Translations under genes and position numbers: made by a program
Notes under the pieces: model-generated
What the model saw: only the letters and a program-made list of their open reading frames with translations
What the model was told of the DNA's origin: nothing
The model's database searches: none
In this document: positions 16,942 through 26,648 of the stretch, piece by piece
Numbering within the stretch: the stretch's first letter is position 1
How the letters are laid out: each line of letters opens with the position of its first letter
Origin: CAIMUS01 sp963708455
Lineage (GTDB): Bacteria; Pseudomonadota; Gammaproteobacteria; Competibacterales; Competibacteraceae
DNA: 64,000 nt
Reading direction: 5' to 3'
NCBI GenBank assembly: GCA_963708455.1
Contig: CAVPSQ010000005.1
Location: 434,001-498,000, forward strand

Positions 16942-17576
16942 GGTGTTTGCTCCTGTTGGTCCAGAGGTACCTGATTATCTAAAATGCCATAATGATGATA
17001 CCAGAAGTTGATAATATCTTCCATCAATGGGGCAGATTCGGGAATTAAGCCTGTGCCATAAAAGGCATTATAGCGTTCGGCATATTCTCGACCTACATGG
17101 TATCCCCAAAATGCCGAGTCCGCTGGCGACAAAATACATTGTATCGCTTTTTCCACCACTAAGGTGTCTGAACTTTCAATCAATCTCACTAGCCCCCAAC
17201 GCTGATTTTCATAGGTATTTTGCAGTTGTTCTATTTTATACAGGAGGTTTCGTAACTTTTCTTCTCCTTGAGCAGTTTTGTGATTGAGATAACTTGTCAT
17301 GTGCTCAACGGCTTCCCTCACCAGTGCTTTATGTTGGTGCCATTTTTCAGGAGAGATGTTTTTATTCTCCTTCTTCGCCATTTTCTTCTGCGTCTGTTGA
17401 GCAAGATAGAGGACAAAGCGACTGGCTGTATCCGGATCTTGACATAAGCTTTTGAGGGTCGTTAACCGGGTAATATTATAATCTTTTCCTTGGTGTAATT
17501 CATGAGTTATTTGCGCCAGTTTTTCAATCGCCTTGGATGTTTTTACAGGTATTTTCTTTTGCGTGATCTCATTCAT
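16938..17576 (-). CDS. Hypothetical AT-rich gene, downstream of UPF0175
   Basis: The 212-residue protein is taken from MNEITQKKIPVKTSK at 17576, because the 27 codons before it overlap the UPF0175 gene. It is helical and charged, with the segment WGLVRLIESSDTLVVEKA and an AERYNAFYGTGLIPES stretch. No family is recognised. Base composition is clearly more AT-rich than its neighbours, pointing to acquisition. Its location directly after a UPF0175 gene suggests a toxin-antitoxin or regulatory pair, which is inference only. Confidence 0.6.
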   Translation of the reverse strand: MNEITQKKIPVKTSKAIEKLAQITHELHQGKDYNITRLTTLKSLCQDPDTASRFVLYLAQQTQKKMAKKENKNISPEKWHQHKALVREAVEHMTSYLNHKTAQGEEKLRNLLYKIEQLQNTYENQRWGLVRLIESSDTLVVEKAIQCILSPADSAFWGYHVGREYAERYNAFYGTGLIPESAPLMEDIINFWYHHYGILDNQVPLDQQEQTP

Positions 17577-17598
17577 ATATTTTCTATCGCTCTTGTAT

Positions 17599-17877
17599 TC
17601 AATATTTGTGAGCCGGTACGACCGTAAATCGTAGCACAGCCTCATCCATTTGCCCACCGCAGTAGTGGTAGTCCTGTTTTAATTCTTCGGGGGGATAGTC
17701 GATGACTGGAACGCCGAATTTGCCGAGTAATTCGATAAAGGTAGGCTTGGAGTCACCCGCCAGGGAAGCTGCCTGTCCGAGAGTGAGTTTTCCGGTTTCA
17801 AAGAGTTTGACCATCAGTAGCAACTGCGCCTCTTCAACAGGAATGTCTGGGGGGAGTTGCACTTCTAATGCGTTCAT
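17599..17877 (-). CDS. UPF0175 family small protein, antitoxin-like
   Basis: This 92-residue protein (MNALEVQLPPDIPVEEAQLL) has the UPF0175 pattern: LMVKLFETGKLTLGQAASLAGDSKPTFIELLGKFGVPVIDYP. The family is a small helix-turn-helix-like protein usually placed upstream of PIN-type toxins as a probable antitoxin. Here it is followed instead by an unrecognised 212-residue gene whose start lies 22 bp beyond its stop. Confidence 0.8.
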   Translation of the reverse strand: MNALEVQLPPDIPVEEAQLLLMVKLFETGKLTLGQAASLAGDSKPTFIELLGKFGVPVIDYPPEELKQDYHYCGGQMDEAVLRFTVVPAHKY

Positions 17878-18003
17878 CGCCAACCGCCATCAGTCAAGGA
17901 TAGTCGTTGTTCAAATAAAATTATTTACTTGTGTCAACTCACTCCAGTATATCTCATCCACTTAACCTGGAAATCCCCTGCCAGCGACGCAGGCGCCTGA
18001 ACC

Positions 18004-18639
18004 ATGACCTTGGAACTGAACTTCCGCTTTCCCACCCCCGAGAATCTGTTGTGACGGTGCTTTTACGGACAGGGGCAATTGGAACCGGCGGAGGCTCACT
18101 ACCTGCAGGCGCTGGCGGTGGCGCAGCAGTTGGAAGCTTCGCCTGATGTGCGCCGTGAGATAAGTCGCTTGCAGACACTTCTGGCAGATGTGCTGATGGG
18201 CAAAGGCGATTATGTGGGCGCACGGGTGGCTTATGCAGCAGGGCTGGCAATTTCTGAAGAATTGAGTGACTTTCGTAGTATGGCTGTTAAGAACGGCCAA
18301 CTCGGCACGCTGGCGATGAGGCAAAACGACTTGCCGGAAGCGGAACGCCGATACCGGGAGGGGCTGACAATCTTCCGGCGACTAAAAGAGCCGGAATCAG
18401 AAGCAGCTTTTTGGCACCAACTGGGCTACATGTATCAGAAAACCTGCCAATGGGACGCTGCCGAGCGGGCTTATCGGGAGGCCGCACACATCAGCGAATC
18501 GTTGGGTGACTTGGTCAGGGCCGCAGGTACCTGGAACAATCTGGCTCGCGTCATCCAGTTGGCCGGCAAACCCGCCGCCGCAGAGGGTTGGTATCGCAAG
18601 GCGCTTGCCGGATTGAAGACGGTTACAAGCATCAGTTGA
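18004..18639 (+). pseudogene. CHAT-STAND-TPR gene collapsed by a large internal deletion (copy 1)
   Basis: The start MTLELNFRFPTPENLL is the kind of N-terminus seen in CHAT-domain proteins. A TGA at 18052 follows and then, in the same frame, TPR repeats begin (GQLEPAEAHYLQALAVAQQL, LGTLAMRQNDLPEAERRYRE, AERAYREAAHISESLGDLVR). The CHAT and NTPase domains are gone. DNA from ~18066 to ~18610 is closely similar to 28160-28705 in the second copy. The 3' end is cut where it meets a truncated vapC gene on the other strand. Confidence 0.75.
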
Positions 18640-18812
18640 TCGAGATCGTCGCCGGCGTCTGGGCCAAGGCGACTCTCAACAATGATTCCGCCTTCCAGCA
18701 CCGACGCGGCTGAAATCAGGCGCGTCGGGTCACGCTCAATCGCATCGAGGAATGCTTGACATTCCAGTTCATCCAGAGCGATAGCCAGCAGCGCGGAGGT
18801 ATCGACCACCAT
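18615..18812 (-). pseudogene. vapC: VapC-type PIN toxin, 3' truncated
   Basis: The first ~60 residues, MVVDTSALLAIALDELECQA to DAGDDLDQL, match a PIN-domain VapC with its first Asp and a Glu (SVLEGGIIVESR). The remainder of the open frame (to 18471) is simply the complement of the TPR pseudogene and lacks the later acidic residues. The toxin is therefore probably inactive. Its start overlaps the stop of the vapB antitoxin. Confidence 0.75.
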
Positions 18813-19069
18813 CAGCGCGGTAAACCGCGTGCGTCGTAACCCATGATTGCGTCAACGGAACGGTCATCGAGAACCGGCCGTGAGACCATGCGTTTGATGG
18901 TTTCATGAACCTTGCTCCGGTCTATCGGCCTACCGCGCTGGCGCGTTTCCTGCTCCAGCCGTGCGCGCAGGGCCTTGTTGACCGCTTCGGTGAGGCTTTC
19001 GCCGGTGACTCTGGCAAGGCGTCTTGCGAGCCGGTCTGTTTCGGGATCTTTGATGTTTAACGTCATCAT
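18812..19069 (-). CDS. vapB: VapB-type antitoxin
   Basis: The 85-residue product (MMTLNIKDPETDRLARRLAR) is a Rv0623/VapB-family antitoxin: a short beta-strand/helix N-terminus, ARVTGESLTEAVNKALRARL and a basic linker with RGRPIDRS. It overlaps vapC by the usual 1 bp. With the toxin truncated, it is an orphan antitoxin. Confidence 0.85.
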   Translation of the reverse strand: MMTLNIKDPETDRLARRLARVTGESLTEAVNKALRARLEQETRQRGRPIDRSKVHETIKRMVSRPVLDDRSVDAIMGYDARGLPR

Positions 19070-19273
19070 GATCACTTGAAAGTAAAGGAATCGAAGCTGA
19101 AGCGTCCTTCTACAGTCCTGAAGCCGCTTCGTCAACGTCGAGCGCCAGCCGGGTGCGGTTCTCGTGCCGTGTAGAGAATGAGCTATAGTAAACGTATGGG
19201 TGCGTTCCACGCACCACACACCCGCGTGTTTATGGTGCGTGGGACGCATCCTACAAAGCTCGCCTACGGTTGC

Positions 19274-19344
19274 GACAGCCCCAGCAGCGCCTCGCAGCCG
19301 ACGATGACATCCAGCAACTCGGTGGTAACCGCCTCCTGTCGCAA
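19274..19344 (-). pseudogene. Duplicated 3' fragment of N-ATPase gamma gene (atpG)
   Basis: About 70 bp match the last codons of the atpG gene at 30154 (TTELLDVIVGCEALLGLS against TTELLDVIVGFEALLGLS). It sits 125 bp downstream of hyfI, over 10 kb from the atp locus, and marks a recombination junction. Confidence 0.7.
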
Positions 19345-19468
19345 GTCCCCGGCAACCGGGAGTGGGAGGCCTATTGGCGAGGGGGCGAAAAAGGAAGCCG
19401 CGTGAACCGGTCATGGCGACAAGGCATCACTTTGAATCACATCCATGCGAAGGTCTATAAACTACTGG

Positions 19469-19987
19469 TCAGCACGCCTGCGCCTGCAAGAGCGCCAGCA
19501 AACCCGCCAGCAGTTGCGAGGGATTCGGTGGACAGCCGCGGATCTGCAAATCGACCGGAATAACCTCCGATACCCCGCCCACGCAGGCATAACTGCCCTG
19601 AAACAAACCGCCGTCCCGCGCGCAATCGCCTACCGCCACCACCCATTTGGGCGCAGGCGTCGCCTCATAAGTGCGTTCCAGCGCTTCCCGCATGTTGGCG
19701 GTGACCGGGCCAGTCACCAGCAGCACGTCGGCATGACGGGGCGAGGCGACCAACCGGATGCCGAACCGCTCCAGATCGTAGAAGACATTGTTTAAGGCAT
19801 GCATCTCCAGTTCGCAGCCGTTGCAGGAACCCGCGTCGACGGCGCGGATGGCCAGGCTGTGGCCGAGCCGCCGGCGCGCCGCCTGCTCTACCTGAGCGCC
19901 CAGTTCGGCCACAGCCTCCGGCGAGCGAGCTGGGGCCGGGAGAGTCAAGGGGGAACGCCAGAGATTTTGGAACAGCAGTTTGCGCAT
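19469..19987 (-). CDS. hyfI: Hyf/NuoB-like small subunit with proximal [4Fe-4S] cluster
   Basis: The 172-residue protein carries SCNGCELEMHALNNVFYDLE, a GDCARDGG and a GCPPNPSQLL motif, giving the four cysteines that hold the N2/proximal [4Fe-4S] cluster in NuoB, HycG and HyfI proteins. It is the last gene of the hyfBCEFGI-like operon and would contact the large subunit HyfG. The intact cluster suggests that the complex still transfers electrons even though the large subunit has lost its nickel ligands. Confidence 0.88.
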   Translation of the reverse strand: MRKLLFQNLWRSPLTLPAPARSPEAVAELGAQVEQAARRRLGHSLAIRAVDAGSCNGCELEMHALNNVFYDLERFGIRLVASPRHADVLLVTGPVTANMREALERTYEATPAPKWVVAVGDCARDGGLFQGSYACVGGVSEVIPVDLQIRGCPPNPSQLLAGLLALLQAQAC

Positions 19988-19999
19988 CGACAGCCCGCC

Positions 20000-21518
20000 T
20001 TAAAGATCGTGACCGGAGTAGGAGCAGTTGAAAGACTTGTTACAGAGCGGAAAGTCGGCCACGATGTTACCTTCGATAGCGGCTTCCAGCAGTGGCCATT
20101 GGAACCACGACGGGTCGCGCAGATGACAGCGTGCTACTGTGCCGTCGGCAGCGATCCGCAGCCAGACCAGAATATCGCCGCGAAACCCCTCGACCAGCGC
20201 CACGCCTTCGCCGGCAGCATTCGTTAATTCACCACGCCACGGCCCGGGCGGTAGGCGGTCCAGAATCTGCTCGATCAGCGTCAGGCTCTGTTCCACTTCG
20301 CGGATGCGAATCCAGACCCTTGCATCAACATCCCCCTCGGTTAATACCGGCACTTCGAACTGGAGCTGGTCGTAAGGGGAGTAACCCGGTGTGTGGCGGG
20401 CATCAAAGTCCCGTCCCGAGGCGCGGCCGATGTAACCGCCGGCGCCAAAGCGGTTGACCAGTTCAGGAGCTGACCTTGCCAGTTCCTACGGTGCGGTCTT
20501 GCAGCGAGGCGGTATTGTCATACAGTTCGATCAACGGCGGAAATTGCCGGTGGATATCGGCTAGCAGCGCGCGCAGCGCCGCCATGCCGCTGGCGGCCAG
20601 ATCCACGCTGACGCCCGCCGGGACCACGCTATCCATCAGCAGGCGGTGGCCAAAGCAGGTGGCGCTGGCGCGCAGCACCTGCTCGCGCAACACCCCGCAA
20701 TGAGCGTGCATCAGAGCGAACGCGGCATCGTTGCAGATTGCGCCGATATCACCCAAATGATTAGCCAGGCGTTCCAGTTCGGCCAGCAGCGCCCGCAACC
20801 AGCAGGCCCGGGGCGGCACGTCGGTGGCCGTGGCGGCTTCGACGGCATGGGCGAAGGCCAGCGCGTAAGCCACCGTACTGTCGCCTGATACCCGGCCCGC
20901 CAGGCGCGCCGCCTGTTCCAGCGTGGCCCCTGCCAGCAAGCGTTCGATCCCCTTGTGGACATAGCCCAACCGTTCCTCCAGCCGCACCACGGTCTCCCCG
21001 TTGGCGGTAAAGCGGAAGTGGCCGGGTTCGATAATGCCGGCATGCACCGGTCCCACCGGAATCTGGTGCAAGCTCTCGCCTTCCGCCGGCAGAAATGGAT
21101 ACGGTTCCGGCAGTGCCGGCGCGGGTTGCGTGGCCCCCAGGGGATGGCGCAACGGCCAGCGGCCATGGTCAAGCCAGGGTCGATTGTCGGGGATGCCTTC
21201 GGCATGCAGGCCACAAAGGTCGGCTAGGGCCCGTTCCAACCGGATGGCGGGCGGATGCCAGCGTCCCACCGAGGGGAAACGCCCTGCCGGACAAGATAGA
21301 CTGGCGATCCCCAGCGCCTCGCTGGCCTCATCGCGCGCCGCCAGATGGACCATGCCGGGCTCGCCCCACAGCCCGATCAGGGTAAAAGCGCCGTTGGTTA
21401 ATCCCTCTGCCAAACTATTCCAGGTGTCGCTGGAGACGATGGCGCGCGGCCAGGGGCGCTGCGCCGCTACCGGCTCACCGGCTGCAAGTAACTGTGCCAG
21501 AGAGAAGTTTGCAGTCAT
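20000..21518 (-). CDS. hyfG: Hyf-like large subunit without [NiFe] ligands; frameshifted
   Basis: Residues 1-350 are read from 21518 to 20463 and the rest in another frame to 20000; removing one C near 20467 joins GTGKVSSELVNRFGAGGYIG. It aligns with HycE/HyfG and NuoCD: an N-terminal NuoC-like part, LEERLGYVHKGIERLLAG, then RVSGDSTVAYALAF where hydrogenases have the RxCGxC nickel motif. At the C-terminus RDPSWFQWPLL replaces DPCxxC. All four [NiFe] cysteines are therefore absent, so it cannot be a classical hydrogenase. Either the frameshift is a consensus error or the gene is inactivated. Confidence 0.8.
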
Positions 21519-21527
21519 CGGTTGCCC

Positions 21528-22980
21528 TCAGCCAAGCAGCGCCGCGACATGGTTGAACCAGGCCACCAGCGGTGCCGGCAACCAGATACCGGCAACCAGG
21601 ACTAGCGCTAAATGCACAACCATGGGCAGGTAGGAAGCCTGCATCGGTGCGGCGCTGCCCTGTGGTTCGCCGAAGGCCAGTCCGTGCAGCCTTAGCAGCA
21701 GCGCGCCGAAGGCCAGCAACAACCCCGCCACCAACGGCAGCGCCAGCAGCGGCTCACGGGCAACGGTGGAACTCACCACCAGGAATTCGCTGAGGAAAAT
21801 ACCCATCGGCGGCATACCGGCGATAGCGACAACGCCGAGCACCAGACCCCAACCAAGCAGCGGATGGGTTGCCGTCAACCCTTGGATCTGGGAGATACGC
21901 TGGGTGCCTTTGGCCTGGGTGATCTGGCCGACAGCGAAAAAAATCCCCGACTTGGTCAGGCTATGCAACGTCATGTGCAGCAGGCCGGCGAAATTGGCCA
22001 ATGGCCCGCCCATGCCGAAGGCAAAGGTAATGATCCCCATGTGTTCGATAGACGAGTAGGCGAACAGCCGTTTGATGTCGTTCCGGCGATACAGCATGAA
22101 CGCGGCGAACAGCACGGACACCAACCCCAGACTGACCATCAACGGCCCCGGCGCCAAGGCTGCCGCGTTGGCGCTCATCAGCATCTTAAAGCGCAGCACG
22201 GCATAGAGCGCGACGTTCAGCAACAGGCCGGAGAGCACCGCCGAGATCGGGGTGGGGCCCTCGGCATGGGCGTCGGGCAGCCAGGCGTGCAACGGCGCCA
22301 GACCGACTTTGGTGCCGTAGCCAAGCAGCAAAAACACGAAAGCCAGATTGAGCAACGCCGGATCGAACGCACTGGCTTTATTGATCAGGATATGCCAGGC
22401 CATCGCCGGCAAGCCCTCGCCCACGATAGGTTGGGCGGCCAGATACACGAGGATAGTGCCAAACAGCGCCAGGGCGATGCCAACACTGCCCAGGATGAAA
22501 TATTTCCAGGCCGCTTCCAACGCCGCGTGCGTCCGGTAAATGCCGACCATCAGCACCGTGGTCAGGGTCGCCAGTTCGATAGCCACCCACAGCAGGCCGA
22601 TGTTGTTAGCCAGCAGTGCCAGGTTCATGGCGAACAGCAGCACCTGATACATGGCGTGATAGAAACGCAGATAGCGTTGGCGTCAACCGTCCGATCGCCA
22701 GTTCATGAGCGATGTAGCTGGCGCTGAACACACTGGTGGTGAAACTGACCAGGTTGTTTAACACGATCAGATAAACATTAAAATCGTCCACCAGCAGGTA
22801 GAGATTGGGTTCCGGCCGCGCCTTGCACAACGCCATAGCTGCCAGCAGGCTGAGCAGCGTCGCGCCGACATTCAAGCGGGCGCCGAGCCGGTAACTGGAC
22901 AGCAGTCCCAGCAGCAGCGCCGTGGTGGCTGGAATGATCAGCAGGGCAGTAACTGCAATGGAACCTACGCTGTTCATCAC
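21528..22980 (-). CDS. hyfF: Hyf-like antiporter-type membrane subunit (NuoN/M-like); frameshifted
   Basis: Two frames are needed: 22980 to about 22685 (MMNSVGSIAVTALLIIPATT to HELAIGRLTP), then to 21528 (RYLRFYHAMYQVLLFAMNLA). One base at about 22683 restores a single ~484-residue protein. Antiporter-like motifs are clear: GYGTKVGLAPLHAWLPDAHA with its conserved Lys and ENVxI-like FAYSSIEHMGIITFAFG. It is a proton- or sodium-translocating subunit of the membrane arm. Overlaps hyfE by 4 bp (ATGA). Confidence 0.82.
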
Positions 22981-23642
22981 TGTCGTCCTCCCCGGAAAGT
23001 ATCCAGCATCTGCATGTTCACCGTATCGAAGCGCTCTTGAATGCGGAACAGGAAGATACCGATCACAATCAGGGCGATCAGCACCGAGAAAGCGACGCTG
23101 ATCTCCACCACCAGCGGCATGCCATGCGCGCCGGCGGCGGCCAGAATAAGGCCGTTCTCCAGCGACATGAAACCGACCACCTGGCTGACGGCATTGTGCC
23201 GGGTGATCATGATGAGCAGACCCAGTAACACCACTGCCAGAGCGAAAGCCAAATCCTCACGCACCAGGGCTTCGGCCATGGCCGTCACCGGTAACATCAC
23301 GAGAATCGCCAAAGCAACCAACGCGACGCCGGCTAACATGTTAAGGCCGACACCGACTACCTGCTCAATCGTGCGGTGGATACCCAACCGCTGGATGATC
23401 CGGTGCAGAACTGTCGGGATCAGGATGGCTTTGAAGACCAGGGCGATAGCGGCGGTAACATAAAGGTGAGTCGCATGCTGGATGTACGCCTGCCAGCTCA
23501 CGGCCAGGGCGAGCAATAGCGCGTGTAGGGCATACATGTTCAAGAGCGCATACAGGCGATCCTGGTAGAGTAACAGCAAACTCACCACCACCATGCCACC
23601 CGCGAGCAGATGTGCAATATCGAAAGCCAAACTGTGCATCAC
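22977..23642 (-). CDS. hyfE: Hyf-like membrane subunit HyfE
   Basis: The 221-residue, seven-helix hydrophobic protein (MMHSLAFDIAHLLAGGMVVV) matches HyfE, an NuoK-related subunit: LALAVSWQAYIQHATHLYVTA, then RHNAVSQVVGFMSLENGLIL with the buried glutamate typical of NuoK-like proteins. It overlaps both neighbours by 4 bp, so translation is coupled along the operon. Confidence 0.85.
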   Translation of the reverse strand: MMHSLAFDIAHLLAGGMVVVSLLLLYQDRLYALLNMYALHALLLALAVSWQAYIQHATHLYVTAAIALVFKAILIPTVLHRIIQRLGIHRTIEQVVGVGLNMLAGVALVALAILVMLPVTAMAEALVREDLAFALAVVLLGLLIMITRHNAVSQVVGFMSLENGLILAAAGAHGMPLVVEISVAFSVLIALIVIGIFLFRIQERFDTVNMQMLDTFRGGRQ

Positions 23643-24595
23643 TTAATCCGCGACATGAACAGCAGCAGCGTGCCGAGCAATCCCAGCATCAGCGCGGCAC
23701 CTAGAAACTCATCGACTCTGAACACCCGCATCTTGGCGATACTGGTCTCGAACAAGGCCAGCAGGAAGCCACTCACAGCCAGCTTACTGACATAAGCCAT
23801 CGCGCCGATGAGATAAGCCGGCAGCCCGTCGCCGGCGGTGGCCATGCCCCAGGGGATGAAAACGCATGCCAGCAAGGACAGATACAGCAGCAATTTCAGG
23901 GAGGCCGCCAGTTCAATCATGGCCAGATGGCGGCCCGAATATTCCAACACCATGGCCTCGTGGACCATCGTCAATTCCAGGTGGGTCGCTGGGTTGTCTA
24001 CCGGGATGCGGGCGTTTTCGGCAATCGCCACCATGATCAGGGCGAGCATCGCCAGCGCCAGTGACACCCGCAGACCGACGCCACCAGCCAGCATGAACTG
24101 GGTGATCGAGGACAATTGGGTGGTCTCGGCCAACAGTGACACCGTGAACACCATCATCAGCATCGCCGGCTCAGCCAGCGAGGCAATCATCATCTCGCGG
24201 CTGGCGCCGATGCCACCGAAACTGGTGCCCACGTCAAGTGCGGCCAGCGCCAGGAAAAAACGGGCAGCGCCCAGCAGGGCGACGATAGCAATCAGATCGG
24301 CGATCCAACTGAACGGCAGGCCGCTGGCGAAAGTCGGCACCAGCGCCGCCGCCACCCACACGGCGGCGAAGATCACGTAGGGAGCGACCCGCAATAGCCA
24401 GGAAGATGAATCCGCCAGCACCACTTCCTTACGCAGCAGTTTGCTCAGATCGCGGTAGGGTTGCAGCAACGCCGGTCCCCGGCGGCGCAGCAACCGGGCC
24501 TTGACGGCGCGGACAAAGCCGGTGAGCAGCGGCGCCAGCGTCAGCACCAGTAGCATTTGGCAACCCTGCACTAGATAGGCGGTGATCATTGCCAT
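23639..24595 (-). CDS. hyfC: Hyf-like membrane subunit HyfC (NuoH-like)
   Basis: This 318-residue polytopic protein corresponds to NuoH/HycD/HyfC, which anchors the peripheral arm. Visible landmarks are KARLLRRRGPALLQPYRDLSK near residue 35, the acidic loop DVGTSFGGIGASREMMIASL and NARIPVDNPATHLELTMVHE. About eight helices are predictable. It overlaps hyfB and hyfE. Confidence 0.9.
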   Translation of the reverse strand: MAMITAYLVQGCQMLLVLTLAPLLTGFVRAVKARLLRRRGPALLQPYRDLSKLLRKEVVLADSSSWLLRVAPYVIFAAVWVAAALVPTFASGLPFSWIADLIAIVALLGAARFFLALAALDVGTSFGGIGASREMMIASLAEPAMLMMVFTVSLLAETTQLSSITQFMLAGGVGLRVSLALAMLALIMVAIAENARIPVDNPATHLELTMVHEAMVLEYSGRHLAMIELAASLKLLLYLSLLACVFIPWGMATAGDGLPAYLIGAMAYVSKLAVSGFLLALFETSIAKMRVFRVDEFLGAALMLGLLGTLLLFMSRIK

Positions 24596-26598
24596 AACGC
24601 CAGTCCGATCAGCAGCAGCACCAGCACGCCAAATACCAGGCTCAGGTAGAGGCGGATGGAGAGAAACTGCAGGGAGTTGCAGCGGCCTGCCACTGCATCG
24701 ACGGCGGCGGCCAGCGGTGTATACAGGTAATCCCAGGCGGGATCGCGCAACCGGACGTTAAGCCGCGCTGGCCGCAGGTCGCCGGGTGGCGGCATCTCGA
24801 CGTGCTCGCTCGCCTGAAATACCACGCTGCCGAAGACCCGGCGGATGGGTTGGGTGAAACTGCCGGCGGTGTATTGGGTAGCAGGATTGGAATCGGGGAA
24901 ACCGCAGTCCCAGGCCACGCCACGCCGCACCGCTTTGGAAGCGAGGCGGTGAATCAGATAGGCAGACAGCAGGGCCGAAAAAGCGATGAACAGCAGTACC
25001 AGCAGCCCGTTATAGGTGCTCCTGACCGCGGCGATCGGCACCAGCGTTAGCCAGGACTGGTCGCTCTGCGCCAGCAGGTGGGCGCCGCCGGTGAGCAGGC
25101 TCACCATGGGGGCCAGACCATCGATCACGAAACCCGGCAACACCCCGGCCAGCACGCATAGTGCCGCCAGCGTGAACAGCGCCGCCAGCGAGCAACGGTC
25201 GGTTTCCTGCGCCTGAGCGGCGGCGGGGGAGCGGGGACGGCCCAGGAAGGTGATGCCGAACGCCTTGACAAAGCAGGTGGCCACCAGCGCGGCGGACAGC
25301 GCCAGTACTGCGCCAATGGCTGGCACCAGGAACTTGAGCAGCCACTGTGGCAACTCAGGGCTGATCAGGATGGCCTGCAAGGTCAGCCATTCGGAAACAA
25401 AGCCGTTCAGGGGGGGCAGCGCCGAAATCGCCACCGAGCCGATCAGAAACGCCACGGCGGTCTGCGGCATACGCTGGATCAGCCCGCCTAACTGCTCCAT
25501 ATCGCGCTCGCCGGTCGCGCTCAATACCGCGCCAGCGCCGAAGAACAGCAGGCTTTTGAACAGCGAGTGATTGAGCACATGAAACAGCGCTGCGGTGAGG
25601 GCCAGCGCCGCGCCAGTGGCCAAGCCGTTGGCCTGAAAAGCGAGCGCCAAGCCCAGGCCGATAAAAATGATGCCGATGTTTTCCACCGTGGAGTAGGCGA
25701 GCAACCGTTTCAGGTCGTGCTGCAGCAGCGCGTACAGCACGCCCATGACAGCGGTAATCGCGCCGACCGTCAGCACCAAGCCGCCCCACCACCAGGCCGG
25801 TTCGCCGAGCAGGTCAAAAACGATACGGATGAAGCCGTATACCGCCACTTTGGTCATCACTCCGCTCATCAGCGCCGAGACGTGGCTGGGTGCGGCGGGA
25901 TGGGCCAGCGGCAACCAGACATGCAGGGGTACCAGGCCAGCCTTGGAGCCGGTGCCCAGCAGGGTGAGCGCCAGCACCAACGCCGCCAGCCCCGGCGTCG
26001 CCAGGCCGGTGCGGATAGTGGCGAAGCTATAATCGTTTCCGCTGCTGGCCAGCAGTCCGAAAGCCAGTAGCAGTGAGAACGTGCCGAAGCTCGCCATGAC
26101 CAGGTAGATGTAACCGGCGCGGGCGTTAGCCGGTTCCCGGTAATGAGTCATGACCAGCGCCCAGGACGCCAGCGACATGAACTCCCAGGCGAATAAAAAA
26201 GTGTAGGCATCGTCGGCCAGCAGCACCAGATTCATGCCGGCCAGAAACGCCGGAAAGAATGGCAATATCCGTTCGGGTGCGGGTTCGTGTTGACCGTAGC
26301 CCAGTCCAAACAGACTGGCGCTGGCGCCGCCCAGGTTGACCACCACCAGAAAGCCGGCAGTCAGCGCGTCGAGGCGGAGATAAGTACCGCTCCAGGGAAG
26401 GCCCAGTGGCAGAATGAGTGTTGTCGGTGGAGTGCCATCCAGCAGTGGTACCAGCGCCAGCAGCAACAGGATGCTACAGAGCGCCAGCGTGATGCTGTAG
26501 ACGATGCGGCTGGCGCTTGGGCGGCGTGCTGCCGTGACCGCATAAACGCTGGTGACCAACAGGCCAACCAGTAAACCCGACAGTAAGTGTAGTGGCAT
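24586..26598 (-). CDS. hyfB: Hyf-like antiporter subunit HyfB (NuoL-like)
   Basis: About 670 residues, many hydrophobic helices, matching HyfB/NuoL. Conserved parts include FLFAWEFMSLASWALVMTHY with the transport-channel Glu, LLGTGSKAGLVPLHVWLPLA with the essential Lys and LLAYSTVENIGIIFIGLGLA. The C-terminus extends into an amphipathic segment after DCGFPDSNPATQYTAGSF. The ATG at 26598 (MPLHLLSGLLVG) is preferred; a GTG at 26622 is possible. First structural gene of hyfBCEFGI; hyfA, hyfD, hyfH and formate dehydrogenase genes are absent, so the electron donor is unknown. Confidence 0.88.
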   Translation of the reverse strand: MPLHLLSGLLVGLLVTSVYAVTAARRPSASRIVYSITLALCSILLLLALVPLLDGTPPTTLILPLGLPWSGTYLRLDALTAGFLVVVNLGGASASLFGLGYGQHEPAPERILPFFPAFLAGMNLVLLADDAYTFLFAWEFMSLASWALVMTHYREPANARAGYIYLVMASFGTFSLLLAFGLLASSGNDYSFATIRTGLATPGLAALVLALTLLGTGSKAGLVPLHVWLPLAHPAAPSHVSALMSGVMTKVAVYGFIRIVFDLLGEPAWWWGGLVLTVGAITAVMGVLYALLQHDLKRLLAYSTVENIGIIFIGLGLALAFQANGLATGAALALTAALFHVLNHSLFKSLLFFGAGAVLSATGERDMEQLGGLIQRMPQTAVAFLIGSVAISALPPLNGFVSEWLTLQAILISPELPQWLLKFLVPAIGAVLALSAALVATCFVKAFGITFLGRPRSPAAAQAQETDRCSLAALFTLAALCVLAGVLPGFVIDGLAPMVSLLTGGAHLLAQSDQSWLTLVPIAAVRSTYNGLLVLLFIAFSALLSAYLIHRLASKAVRRGVAWDCGFPDSNPATQYTAGSFTQPIRRVFGSVVFQASEHVEMPPPGDLRPARLNVRLRDPAWDYLYTPLAAAVDAVAGRCNSLQFLSIRLYLSLVFGVLVLLLIGLALWQ

Positions 26599-26648
26599 GG
26601 TTGCTGAATCGAATCCTCCCACAAGTAACCTGCAAGGTGAAAGGAGAC

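Noticed and set aside
19469..26598. Hydrogenase-4 / formate hydrogenlyase
   Set aside because: The nickel-binding cysteines are all replaced and no formate dehydrogenase or maturation genes are present.
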